From positions 1 through 64,000 of the forward strand of contig JAJQZP010000247.1 in assembly GCA_025403435.1 (NCBI GenBank): DNA of 64,000 nucleotides, given 5' to 3'. Below are positions 11,901 through 22,957 of the stretch, in pieces. This DNA is from Artocarpus heterophyllus (taxonomy: Eukaryota > Streptophyta > Magnoliopsida > Rosales > Moraceae). Position numbers and translations under genes: made by a program. Every line of letters begins with the position of its first letter. Position 1 is the first letter of the stretch. The notes beneath the pieces are model-generated. The model had not been told where the DNA came from. It ran no database searches and saw nothing but the letters and a program-made list of their open reading frames with translations.

Positions 11901-12564
11901 ATGAAATGTTTTATGTTGTGAGATAGGAATATGTACTTACTAAGCATATGCTTACTTAGTTTATATTGTGTTGTAGATAAGGTTAAAATATTGGTTGACT
12001 AGGATGGAGGACAAGGATGGGCATGTGTGCAAGGAGTGTTACATTAGAAACAGAGTCATGCCATGAAAAGAATTTAAACTCAAACAAAATTTAATATATT
12101 ATGTTCTGCATTTTTATTTATTTGTTTGAGACTTAGTTGAACTTATATTTAATGACTGTAATTTGTATTTTAGATTTTTAATTTCTTAGGTTATTTATTA
12201 AAGAATATGCTATATAGTTTGTTTCTTTGTAATTAGTCTTAATTTGTTGTTTGATTTGAAGCTAAGAGTTCTTGCATTATATCTGTGAGTTTGCATTTGT
12301 TAAATATTTGTTTTTGTAAACTAAGTTTTCTACAGCTAGTCAGTTAGCCAAATGCCTTAGGTGTTCCGTCGGGCTAACCGAGAGGAGGAAAAGTTAAATC
12401 CGGTAAGTAGTTTTGTCAAAAAAAAAAAATTTGCATGTATAATGGATGTGTTTCTTGGGATATTTCTCTAAGTGTTGTTGTTTGCTTTGAACTTCTTATC
12501 GATAATTATTAAGTTTAACTATAAAACCAATGTCCCCTGTGTCACCCGTAATGCACATTGCCAC
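8901..12564 (+). repeat. Gypsy A 5' LTR
   Basis: About 3.66 kb. It matches 22958-25456 and, beyond the Gypsy B insertion, 36945-38206; the match resumes at CTTTGTTTCGTTAAGAATG (11293 and 36945). The right end is set by alignment with the 3' LTR end GTTACA at 38206 and is uncertain by a few bases. A (TA)n run lies at about 11631-11651. The only ORFs inside are short and have no recognisable domain. No clear primer site follows. Confidence 0.75.
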
Positions 12565-13411
12565 ACATTAGTTTCAAGTCCTCCAAGTAAGTATAAGATT
12601 CTTCTCTTTTAGTATATTATCTTATAAGAGAATTGTTATAATTATAACTAGACTACTTAGGAGTCCATGAAACCCAAACTTTTATTGCTCAGAGCAAGAA
12701 GCGATCTTTGTCTCATTGTTTATATATAACATAATAGTTGATAATCAAGAAGTTTTGTAACAAGAGGTTAATTATGTGATTATATTATTATTCTTGGAAG
12801 TTTATAGAGGAGTAGATGAATGATATGTAGCTCAAGGGAAGTGTAATGATAGTTATGTATTTTTAATGGACAAGCTTGAGACTTATGCAAGGTTAATAAA
12901 AGGATTTTGTAAGGTCACATGTGAGATCTCTATAGCAAAATTTTTTAAGTGAAGGATATTTTGAAAATGTGTATGTTATCAACAAGGTTGACTATATGAA
13001 TATTTGAGGCCTAGTGAGGATAAATTTTGGAAGAAAATTGTTTATGATAACATTCTACCAAATTAAATGTTCCAAAAGATGATATGATATAGATCATACA
13101 TAGTAGTTCCTTTTTTGGATGACATTTGAATTAGTAGAGACTTTAATAGAGTATTCTAGAATTATTAATACAGAAGATTAGAGATTAAGTATGAGATTAG
13201 TATTTTCTTTTAGAGGATATTAGTTAAGGAAATTATAGAATGAGGTGATAGAGTAAGCCTAAAATTTTTATGGTGATACATGATATTTCAAAAGCAATGT
13301 CTAGTAGTCTGTTATGAGTTTTGGAGAAAAGAAAATGAAGTTTCAAGTATGGTGTCCTTTCAATGTTATAAACGCAATTGGCTATTTTGTGAATAAGGGG
13401 ATATGCTAGTA
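12565..13411 (+). other. Gypsy A interior, left part, no gene recognised
   Basis: Between the 5' LTR and the Copia 1 insertion. AT-rich, with no gag or pol motif in any frame that I can recognise. It ends at the Copia 1 target site gattt (13412-13416). Confidence 0.5.
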
Positions 13412-13416
13412 GATTT

Positions 13417-15449
13417 TGTTGGAAACAAAGTACGCAGCGGAATTTTAAAAATTTTTCATCAGAGTATTTTCCAAAACACAAGTTTGACATGTCATATGTA
13501 TAAATTAAACAGATCTTACTAACCTCAGTATGCCGAAGAACCTCCGCGACCTGTGTAGAGAAGTAACGTTCCAGAAGAGCCTCAACCAACTGGTCTTCTT
13601 TGCTATTCTCTATCCACAACCAGAGTGAGTGTGGGCTCACACGTACAGCTCTTCCACCGGTGACTCTCTTTCCAACCAATAGAGAGAACCCAAAGCTAGT
13701 GTTCGTAATTTGTGAACAAAAGCTCTCAGGGAGATTTTAGATGCTCACTAGAAGAGTATCACTCTTAATCTCTCAAATTGATCTTAGTAAATCATTAGAC
13801 TCACTCCCTTTTTATACCTATTGGTCCTTGGGGTCAGTCCATATCAGATTAGGTCTCAAAAATCGAAACAGAATCAAGTTCGGATCAATATCTGATAAGA
13901 TACGCGTGAAAAACACGTAATCTTAACTGTCGCGGTCGGCATGCCGAACTGTGTGATAGGCAGGCCGAACTGACCAGTTCGGCAGGCCGAACTTTCTGAT
14001 CGGCAGGCCGAACTGCCGAGAAAAAATCTCCGCGAATCTTTTATTTTCCACCCGAGATTCTAAAGGATAAAGTCTCAGTTTTGATTCAAATAGCCCAATA
14101 GAAAAGATATCTGATCAAAACAAACTTTATCAAGATAATCTCTAAGAAAATAAATCAATTCACAACAATTCTACAAGTTTATCTTGTTCTAATTGTCCAA
14201 AATTAAAACAACCGATAAACAGACAAGAATTATCCGAACACCATAATTCAACAAGTTCATCTTGAACTAATTTCTTACATAATTAATTCAACCGATAAAC
14301 AGACATGAATTATTTGATTCTTATAAATTTTAAACCAATCTGATAAATCCGACATAAGTCACCAATTATTGGAAAAGCACGCCGTGTCGTTACAGGATTT
14401 TGTGAGCTAGCAAAGGGGACCAAAATGGACCTATAAAGTTCAAGCTCATGATAATTATGAAACCCAATATCCCAGATATACATTTCACAATTATCAACTC
14501 CAATGCTACTCCACTAAAAGCTTGGAGCTGCACTCTCGAACTTTATAGAATTACGAAGCTCGTGTAGCTAAGTCTCCATGACATATCATAGTGTATCGCA
14601 TCCCCATATGATCATCCATAATCGGCTTAAGGACAAGTTCTGTCTTACCTTCCCGATTATTTTTATCTTACGTTCCATTGTCTCACCATTAGAAAACTTA
14701 CCATCCAAAGATAGTATACCATTCGGTTACACCTATGTATCCAAATGGTTGAGCGCTCCAGTTTTCCAATTACAGGACAACGCATATAAGAGGATATCAT
14801 TACTCCTAAAGAGGAGCTATGGATTCCATATCTATGAATAACAAGTCTACGCTACCAAGAGTCATCCCTCCAACGTACCGGCATGCATGCCACTATAGAG
14901 ATGTGGGAGTCACCCATTGGTACATCAAAAGACACAAGTCGAGACAACGGGCCCATTATTCATCTCAGGATTAAGATACAATACAAATGATTGTCTAAAG
15001 TGAATCGATTTGCCAAGACAGAATTATTAGTCCAAATCAATTCACTTTATGTCCCGATCCAACACATCGTCACCTATGACAACGCGCCAATGTTTCTATT
15101 CACGGAGTCCAACTCCGATGGCCAAGACAAACCATCTCCCAAAAGGGATATAGACAACATAACAATCTTTACATGAATAAAGCGCCCAACTTTATTCCCT
15201 CGATTGCGGATCATATATTTTAGACCATCACCTTAAGAGTCGTGTCTACCGCATAATCATCCCATCATATGCCCAACTCTTAAGGTTTAGACTGACAGTC
15301 TCAGACTACTGTTTGCTTATCATACATTCAACAAATATGAACGTAAAGAGGACAATATTTGGTATATATAAATGAATAAATTCTTTATTGATAAAAATGT
15401 CTCCAAAAACGTATTACATTTTTACTCCTTAGAGCATACATGTCTAACA
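13417..15449 (-). repeat. Copia 1 3' LTR
   Basis: A 2033-bp direct copy of 20109-22142. It contains the TATA-like TATAAAAA on minus near 13816 and the palindrome array 13936-14015. On the minus strand it is preceded by the purine tract at 15450-15460. Confidence 0.92.
13936..14015. repeat. Phased palindrome array C (Copia 1 3' LTR)
   Basis: Cores TCGGCATGCCGAAC, TAGGCAGGCCGAAC, TCGGCAGGCCGAAC and TCGGCAGGCCGAAC start at 13936, 13957, 13979 and 14000; steps are 21, 22 and 21 bp. On the minus strand the array lies about 110-200 bp upstream of the TATA-like box. Confidence 0.9.
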
Positions 15450-15463
15450 ATCTCCCACTTGCA

Positions 15464-15892
15464 CTAAGTGAGTAAATACTGCAAATTTCGCATCCCCATA
15501 GCTTCCACATGCCTTTCGAAGACTCTCCCAGAAAGTGTCTTCGTAAATGGATCAGCTAAATTGTCCTCTGACGCGATCTTGCACACCGTGACATGCCCGC
15601 TCTCAACGAAGTCCTTTATCACATGATACTTCCGATCAATATGCTTACTCTTCTTGTGAAATCTTGGTTCCTTAGCATTAGCTACCGCCGCACTGTTATC
15701 ACAGTACAGTGATACCGCTTTATCCACACCAGGAGCTACCTCAAGATCCCCAAGGAACTTGCGGAGCCACACTGCTTCTTTCGAAGCATCACTAGCCGCC
15801 ACATACTCGGCCTCCATCGTTGAATCCGAAGTGCAATCTTGCTTCGCACTTCTCCAGCTGATGGCACCGCCCCACTGTTTTGACCTTTCCAT
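15464..15892 (-). pseudogene. Copia 1 RNase H segment downstream of the RT deletion
   Basis: This frame begins within filler at the deletion junction and runs into GGAISWRSAKQDCTSDSTM, AEYVAASDASKEAVWLRKFL, YCDNSAAVANA, then the C-terminal HVTVCKIASEDNLADPFTK region and a stop at 15464. These are the second and third acidic regions (STMEAEY; YCDNS) of copia RNase H. The first acidic motif, YTDSDF, lies in the deleted part. The C-terminus is complete and matches Copia 2 closely. It cannot act as an RNase H. Confidence 0.85.
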
Positions 15893-16961
15893 CCACTCCT
15901 CTTTTCCTCTTGTAGATCCACTTACACCCTATGGGTTTTACCCCTTCGGGAAGATCCACAAGCTCCTAGACCCGATTAGTCTCCATAGACTTCATCTCAA
16001 TGTTCATGGCCTCTGTGCAGAGTCTTGAATCAACATCCTCCATAGCTTCTGCGTAAGTATAAGGATCCCTGTCATGTTCATCCGGTTCAGCCAAAAAGAC
16101 CTCCCCATTGAACATATACCTCTCAGGTTGACGCCCGATCCTCCCACTACGCCGAAGCCCCTGAGGTTGTTGTTTAGGTTTGTTTGGTTTTTCTACACCG
16201 ATCGGAATGGTTTCGTTCGGAACCTCCGGAGTAAACGGATTACCCCTCAACTCCTCAAGCACCACTTTGCTTGGAGGTTTAAAGTCGTTCATGTAACTCT
16301 CCTCAAGGAAAGTTGCATTAGTTGAAACCACGACTTTATTTTCCTTTGGGTTATAAAAATAACCCCCTTTAGTCCCTTTTGGATATCCTACAAACACGCA
16401 AACTTCTGAACGTGCTTCCAACTTATTCGGATCCTTAAACAGGACATGAGCTGGACATCCCCATATGCGAATATGGTTTAAGGATGTCTTCCGTCTTGTC
16501 CACAACTCGTGAGGAGTTTTAGGGACCGATTTTGAAGGTACATTGTTCAAAAGATAACATGCGGTTTGTAGTGCATATCCCCAAAAGGATAAAGGCAATG
16601 ATGAATAACTCATCATGGACCGAATCATGTCCAACAAAGTCCTATTCCTTCTCTCTGCTACGCCATTCTGCTGCGGAGTGCCCGGCGCAGTCAAATGGGA
16701 TAAAATCCCATTCTCTAACAAGTGTCCCAAGAACTCATCAGAAAGGTATTCTCCACCTCGATCAGATCGAAGTGCCTTTATGGGTCTACCCAATTGTTTT
16801 TCCACTTCAGCCCGAAACTCCCTGAACTTATCATAAGTTTCGCCTTTGTGGTGCATTAGGAACACATACCCATATCTTGAGTAATCGTCAATAAAAGTAA
16901 CGAAGTACTCATACCCTCCTCGTGCCCGGATGTTCATCGGTCCGCAAACATCACTATGCAC
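15893..16961 (-). pseudogene. Copia 1 integrase catalytic core and start of RT
   Basis: Reads [16 protein letters not shown] (first Asp), [29 protein letters not shown] (second Asp), [17 protein letters not shown] (Glu), then the copia-type C-terminus with [20 protein letters not shown] and a VFVGY segment. The DD35E triad looks intact. The frame ends at ~15966, where TGG is TAG in NRV*. The RT start ([29 protein letters not shown]) then follows and stops at the deletion near 15882. A one-base deletion near 16965 shifts it out of frame with the upstream part. Confidence 0.88.
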
Positions 16962-17383
16962 AAGTCTAGAACCCCTTCGGCCCTATTGCCCTTAGACCCG
17001 TATGGTCTTTTGGTCATTTTACCCTCCAAACAAGATTCACATTGAGGTATAGATTCCACCTTTAAGTGACTTAAAGGTCCATCCCTTACCAACCTTTGAA
17101 TCCTATTTAGGTTAATATGGCCAAGGCGCAAATGCCAAAGATAAGTCTTATTAGAGTGAGAAGTTTTAAGTCTTTTTGAGTCATTATCATTTATCTCAGC
17201 ATTAAGCAATAGGTCCATCTTAGGTTTGATAAAATATAGATTATTTTGCATCCATCCAGAACAGATAAAAGATTTGTTTTTACGAATCACCACTTTTTCA
17301 TTAAAAGATACCACGTAGGAGTCTTTAAATAAAGAAGATACAGAAATTAAATTCCTTTTAAATTTAGGAACATAAAAACAATC
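16934..17383 (-). pseudogene. Copia 1 integrase zinc-binding (gag-pre-integrase) segment
   Basis: Contains [16 protein letters not shown] and [17 protein letters not shown], giving the H-x4-H and C-x2-C ligands of the HHCC domain. It is in the same frame as gag-protease but separated from it by TGA at 17384, where Copia 2 has CGA. It runs into a frameshift at GVLDLCIVM: Copia 2 reads GAACTTGTGC where this copy has GACTTGTGC. Confidence 0.85.
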
Positions 17384-18511
17384 TCACAAAATTAAACTCC
17401 TATAATTATCAAAATAAAGATGGACATCTCCCACTGCTTCCGCTGAGACCAAGGATCCATCGCCCATCCGAAGCGTTAAGTCTTCACGAAGTAGACTTCT
17501 CGTTTCTTTGAATCCCTGCAGAGAAACACAAACATGATTAGTTGCACCGGAATCTATGACCCAAATGTCACTGGATTCCTCAACCAAACAAGTTTCTAAA
17601 TATAGAAGATCACACCTACCTCCCTTGGAAAGGAAGTCCTTGCAATGCTTCTTTATATGCCCGACCTTACCACAAAAGAAGCACTTAAGCTTCTTTGGGT
17701 TCTTCTTCTTCTTCTTCTTGCTCTTGGTAGCAATAGGAATAGAAGACTTCCCACTTTTGGCCCGTTGCTTCTTTCCATTCCCAGAGTTAGGATTGGAACC
17801 AGAAACAGCTACCATATTGGCCTCTCCACCAGCAGGAGACTCCCTGATCAGCAGTTCAAACTCTTGTAACTGTTTCATTAGTTCTGTCAAGGTCATATCC
17901 CGTCTATTGCTTAGATTAAAAGTAGCTCTAAACGGAATAAATTCCGTAGACAGAGTCTCAAAGACCATAGTCATCTGAGTTTCAGCATCGATGTCGGCTC
18001 CATTGGTTTGAGCCTCAGCGAGGTAACCCATGACCAACATCATGTGCTCCTTTACAGATGTCCCTGGTCTCTGTCTACAGTTTAAGAGTTTCCGAAGCGT
18101 CCCTTGCCGCTTTGTTATGGCCTGGCCTCCAAACATGTCCTCAAGATTATCCAAGATCTGCTTCGCAGTCTCATAATCCTGATGTTGAGCCTGCAGCACG
18201 TTATTCATGCTAGCCATAACATAGCAGCGGGCCTGATCATTAGCATCTTTCCAGCGGTCGTACGATTGGAATTGCTCATTACTTGAGTCTCCCGTAGGCT
18301 CGGGAGGACAAGGAGTTGTCAGAACATATTTCAGTTTCTCAAAGGAAAGGACGATGTCCAGGTTCCGTTTCCAATCATTATAGTTCTCACTGGTTAATTG
18401 GTTTTTGTCAAGTATCGATGATAAAGCGTTTTTAGACGTTTTCAATCTACAATAAAGAATCATATACCAAACATAAGCAAACATATATAATAATTTAGTA
18501 AGATAACACAA
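17384..18511 (-). pseudogene. Copia 1 gag, CCHC knuckle and protease
   Basis: An open frame whose capsid-like part starts (M/T)SKNALSSILDKNQLT, then DWKRNLDIVLSFEKLKYVL, YDRWKDANDQARCYVMASM and [29 protein letters not shown] basic stretch comes next, then the [14 protein letters not shown] zinc knuckle and the [12 protein letters not shown] protease motif (catalytic D-S-G intact). The expected gag ATG is ACG at 18439-18437, whereas Copia 2 has ATG. The frame is open upstream to an in-frame ATG at 18511, inside what should be leader. It ends at a nonsense codon at 17384. Confidence 0.88.
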
Positions 18512-20095
18512 TCATGTAAAATCATACAAATGTGTTTATGTGTCAAAACCTTGAAAATATCACAACCTTACAACGATAATTCCTAACTCAGAATTCAACA
18601 AGCTCCTAGGGGAGTCATGCCAAATTCAATCAGGAACACGGATCCCCTCCTGATTAATATATGCCATCCAGGACCCGTATGATCCAGCATATACTAATAA
18701 TCGTTTCTTTGGCCATTAATTTTATTAACAGAGCTCCTAGGGGAGGTTAATAATAAAATTAACGTGAGTGTATAACCACCGTTTTAATATTTTATCCATG
18801 ATTTATAATCACCACCTAGGGGTGTGCAACCATAAATCATACTAAAATACCTTATCCTTTCAGAGATCCAATCTGGTACATGATAGAAATCCCTTCCTAG
18901 GGGTTGGGACCATCATGTTCTTCCTATGGACCAACGATGGAGGCCTTAGGTTCTCTCTTCGAAAACCTTCTCCCACTCAATCTTTTGAAGTCAAGGTTTT
19001 ATTTTAAAATTATGCATGAACAATTTTAATATGAGCGGCACTCCCTATTCTATATGACATGTTATCAATATACATGGTAAATCATATTATAATGCAGACA
19101 AGCAAAGCAATCAAGCAAAGCTACAAGCATAATAATAATAATAACCGTAATATTATGGTTCCACCCTAGAGAATAGAAAAACTAAGATTACAAGAGAATA
19201 ATCGAGACATTTATCGATTCTTCATCCTTGAATCCTCAAACTGTATCCTTATTCATGTAATATCCATCTTCAAGTCCTCAATCCCGTGTGAATCGAACAC
19301 TTCATATTTCCGGTCATATCCAAATTTAATGTTTCTCAGAATCGTCCCAAAAATAAAATTAAAACTGCAATGGAAAAATCGCACCTTTTCTGGATACTTG
19401 GCAGCTCTCGGTCGGCAGGCCGATCTGGGTGATCGGTCTGCCGATCATGGTGGTTCGGCCTGCCGAACATGAAGGTTCGGCCTGCCGGCAGAGCACCAAA
19501 ATTTCTGCCCCACTGTCGGCCTGCCGGACCGTACGTCCGGCCTGCCGATCTGTGACCTTCGGCCTGCCGAACTGTGAGGTCCGACATGCCGACCGAGCAA
19601 AAAAAAAACTCAATCCAGAAAATACAATTTTAATGCAATTCATCAATTTTATTTTCAACAATTCAAAAACATAAAATTAGAGACTCAGGAAATACCTGGA
19701 GGCGCCATCATCTATCTTTAAGTTCCGACTTGTCGTTCCGTCTTCTCCGAATAATTATTTAATTACAAAATTCTTACAAATTAAAAATTAAATAATAATT
19801 CCTAGACTGAGATGATAGTCCGCCATCTAATTACATGAAAAACCTAGATACACATTCTAACCTCTAAGGAACCATAACCGGTATTAATTAATTAATAAAT
19901 AATTAAACAACAATTTAATCAACCATAATTAATTAATAAACATTCACCATATAATCCATGACAACATATATATTATATAGAAACCTAGAGTGCCATCTCT
20001 CTATAAAATTTAATTCAAGCATTGGAGAGATTAAGATCACAAAATTTATGCATATAACATGATCACAAACTTGCAAATTTATGTAAAAACCTCGT
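18512..20095 (-). other. Copia 1 untranslated leader
   Basis: About 1.6 kb between the primer site and gag, with no coding domain. It holds four CCCCTAGG palindromes (minus sense; 18605-18612, 18736-18743, 18815-18822, 18896-18903) and the 8-copy array D (19412-19600). A pyrimidine-rich TTTATTGTAG lies just before the gag start on the minus strand and looks like a splice acceptor. Confidence 0.7.
19412..19600. repeat. Phased palindrome array D (Copia 1 leader)
   Basis: Eight cores start at 19412, 19433, 19455, 19477, 19516, 19537, 19559 and 19581; steps are 21, 22, 22, 39, 21, 22 and 22 bp. The typical core is TTCGGCCTGCCGAA. It mirrors array H in Copia 2, including the single long gap. Confidence 0.92.
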
Positions 20096-20106
20096 CTCTG
20101 ATACCA
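20096..20106 (-). other. Copia 1 tRNA-iMet primer binding site
   Basis: On minus, TGGTATCAGAG matches the complement of the 3' end of initiator tRNA-Met over 11 bases and lies two bases inside the 5' LTR end at 20109. Confidence 0.9.
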
Positions 20107-20108
20107 AT

Positions 20109-22142
20109 TGTTGGAAACAAAGTGCGCAGCGGAATTTTAAAAATTTTTTATCAGAGTATTTTCCAAAACACAAGTTTGACATGTCATATGTATAAATTAA
20201 ACAGATCTTACTAACCTCAGTGTGCCGAAGAACCTCCGCGACCTGTGTAGAGAAGTAACGTTCCAGAAGAGCCTCAACCAACTGGTCTTCTTTGCTATTC
20301 TCTATCCACAACCGGAGTGAGTGTGGGCTCACACGTACAGCTCTTCCACCGGTGACTCTCCTTCCAACCAATAGAGAGAACCCAAAGCTAGTGTTCGTAA
20401 TTTGTGAACAAAAGCTCTCAGGGAGTTTTTAGATGCTCACTAGAAGAGTATCACTCTTAATCTCTCAAATTGATCTTAGTAAATCATTAGACTCACTCCC
20501 TTTTTATACCTATTGGTCCTTGGGGTCAGTCCATATCAGATTAGGTCTCAAAAATTGAAACAGAATCAAGTTCGGATCAATATCTGATAAGATACGCGTG
20601 AAAAACGCGTAATCTTAACTGTCGCGGTCGGCATGCCGAACTGTGTGATAGGCAGGCCGAACTGACCAGTTCGGCAGGCCGAACTTTCTGATCGGCAGGC
20701 CGAACTGCCGAGAAAAAATCTCCGCGAATCTTTTATTTTCCACCCGAGATTCTAAAGGATAAAGTCTCAGTTTTGATTCAAATAGCCCAATAGAAAAGAT
20801 ATCTGATCAAAACAAACTTTATCAAGATAATCTCTAAGAAAATAAATCAATTCACAACAATTCTACAAGTTTATCTTGTTCTAATTGTCCAAAATTAAAA
20901 CAACCGAAAAACAGACAAGAATTATCCGAACGCCATAATTCAACAAGTTCATCTTGAACTAATTTCTTACATAATTAATTCAACCGATAAACAGACATGA
21001 ATTATTTGATTCTTATAAATTTTAAACCAATCTGATAAATCCGACATAAGTCACCAATTATTAGAAAAGCACGCCGTGTCGTTACAGGATTTTGTGAGCT
21101 AGCAAAGGGGACCAAAATGGACCTATAAAGTTCAAGCTCATGATAATTATGAAACCCAATATCCCAGATATACATTTCACAATTATCAACTCCAATGCTA
21201 CTCCACTAAAAGCTTGGAGCTGCTACTCTCGAACTTTATAGAATTACGAAGCTCGTGTAGCTAAGTCTCCATGACATATCATAGTGTATCGCATCCCCAT
21301 ATGATCATCCATAATCGGCTTAAGGACAAGTTCTGTCTTACCTTCCCGATTATTTTTATCTTACGTTCCATTGTCTCACCATTAGAAAACTTACCATCCA
21401 AAGATAGTATACCATTCGGTTACACCTATGTATCCAAATGGTTGAGCGCTCCAGTTTTCCAATTACAGGACAACGCATATAAGAGGATATCATTACTCCT
21501 AAAGAGGAGCTATGGATTCCATATCTATGAATAACAAGTCTACGCTACCAAGAGTCATCCCTCCAACGTACCGGCATGCATGCCACTATAGAGATGTGGG
21601 AGTCACCCATTGGTACATCAAAAGACACAAGTCGAGACAACGGGCCCATTATTCATCTCAGGATTAAGATACAATACAAATGATTGTCTAAAGTGAATCG
21701 ATTTGCCAAGACAGAATTATTAGTCTAAATCAATTCACTTTATGTCCCGATCCAACACATCATCGCCTATGACAACGCGCCAATGTTTCTATTCACGGAG
21801 TCCAACTCCGATGGCCAAGACAAACCATCTCCCAAAAGGGATATAGACAACATAACAATCTTTACATGAATAAAGCGCCCAACTTTATTCCCTCGATTGC
21901 GGATCATATATTTTAGACCATCACCTTAAGAGTCGTGTCTACCGCATAATCATCCCATCATATGCCCAACTCTTAAGGTTTAGACTGACAGTCTCAGACT
22001 ACTGTTTGCTTATCATACATTCAACAAATATGAATGTAAAGAGGACAATATTTGGTATATATAAATGAATAAATTCTTTATTGATAAAAATGTCTCCAAA
22101 AACGTATTACATTTTTACTCCTTAGAGCATACATGTCTAACA
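20109..22142 (-). repeat. Copia 1 5' LTR
   Basis: 2034 bp. On minus it starts TGTTAGACATGTATG at 22142 and ends at 20109. The TATA-like box TATAAAAA (minus) is at 20508-20501, preceded by array E. An AATAAAG signal lies near its minus-strand start. Confidence 0.92.
20628..20707. repeat. Phased palindrome array E (Copia 1 5' LTR)
   Basis: Four cores start at 20628, 20649, 20671 and 20692 (steps 21, 22, 21), identical in arrangement to array C, and lie upstream of the LTR TATA-like box on the minus strand. Confidence 0.9.
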
Positions 22143-22957
22143 GATTTATTAAAGCACATGATGTTTTTTTTTTGTATCTTGAAGTTAAATCTGAATATTT
22201 TAGAATCATTTATATATCCTGGAGTAAAGAGTTCCTAGAATACAATTCTCTTTTGGCATGTGATTAAAGACAAGTTTACATACATGGAACATGAGATATA
22301 AGAAAGTAGAGAATTAATGTTGCACTTAGATTTATGCTTCTATGAAGGATGATAGACAAAGAGGCAAGAAGAGAATTTAAACATTATATATGATATTGTA
22401 AGTTGGATGTATGATGAATTTAATTAGACATGATTTTTGAGGAAATTTTTATGTGGAAAGAATGAATGTTGAGGGAAAGGATTAGAAATTTCTCTACATA
22501 TTCATTACTATATATATTTCAAGGACGAAACCCTTAGAAGGAGGGAAGGATGTAAAACCTTGAATTTTTGCACAACGTTTTTCATATTCATATGCTAAGG
22601 AAGCATATATCGGGTCTATGTTCTTTTGCCCAAAAAGAAAGAATTAGAAGTTTAAGGGAATATAATTTACAGGGGTATGTTGGTGATGTCTTCGGTTGAA
22701 AAGGAAGATATTAGGAAACAAAGACATTTCTCTAGTCAAAGAGTTATTGGGATATCAAAATATTAAAGAAGCTACATGGAAAAGAGACATGAGAATAGGA
22801 CCAAGACCTTGAGGAATAAAGGAATTCCTTTGTTCAAAGTTTTATGGCAAAATCACTAGGTAGAAGAGGCCATGTGGAAATGTGAGGATGATATGAGGGC
22901 CAAGTATCTATAATTGTTTTGAGTTTCGAGGATGAAACTCTATGAGGAGGGGAAAGT
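22143..22957 (+). pseudogene. Gypsy A interior, right part, with pol tail remnant
   Basis: Near 22815-22925 the plus strand reads KGIPLFKVLWQNH*VEEAMW then CEDDMRAKYL, the conserved tail of chromovirus-type gypsy integrases. It is followed by TTTCGAGGATGAAAC and the purine tract GAGGAGGGGAAAGT (22944-22957), directly abutting the 3' LTR. A second, similar junction lies upstream: CAAGGACGAAACCC, AGAAGGAGGGAAGGA (22536-22550), then TGTAAAACCT at 22551. The rest (22148-22500) has no recognised domain. Stops interrupt the tail. Confidence 0.7.

Larger units (their letters stand above)
13417..22142 (-). mobile_element. Copia 1: RT-deleted Ty1/copia element
   Basis: An 8.7-kb element on the minus strand with a perfect 5-bp duplication gattt at 13412-13416 and 22143-22147. 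LTRs of about 2.03 kb (13417-15449 and 20109-22142) start TGTTGGAAACAAAG and end TCTAACA on the plus strand. Primer site at 20096-20106, and purine tract AAGTGGGAGAT on the minus strand just right of 15449. Coding order on minus is gag, CCHC, protease, integrase, RNase H, which is copia order. RT is almost wholly deleted at about 15870-15882. By eye the two LTRs differ at roughly 15-20 of about 2030 positions, so it is much younger than its gypsy host. Confidence 0.93.

Noticed and set aside
13233..13679. 148-codon minus frame at the Copia 1 LTR edge (and its copies at 20063-20371 and 57557-57865)
   Set aside because: It lies in LTR U5 sequence, spans the LTR-flank or LTR-leader boundary and contains no domain; it is repeated only because the LTR is.
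14578..14841. 87-codon frame conserved at 14578, 21271, 43260 and 56425
   Set aside because: Conserved only because it is inside the LTR of one family; antisense to transcription, no domain, and truncated in the older copies.
17556..17978. Plus-strand frames opposite Copia 1 gag, and the matching minus frames at 60056-60369
   Set aside because: Antisense shadows of the Lys-rich gag/knuckle region; the poly-Phe/Leu runs are the complement of AAG codons.
20096..20106. tRNA gene at the tRNA-like match
   Set aside because: Only the short primer-site complement of the initiator-Met 3' end is present; there is no cloverleaf around it. The same holds at 34058, 41641, 48060, 55487 and 57822.
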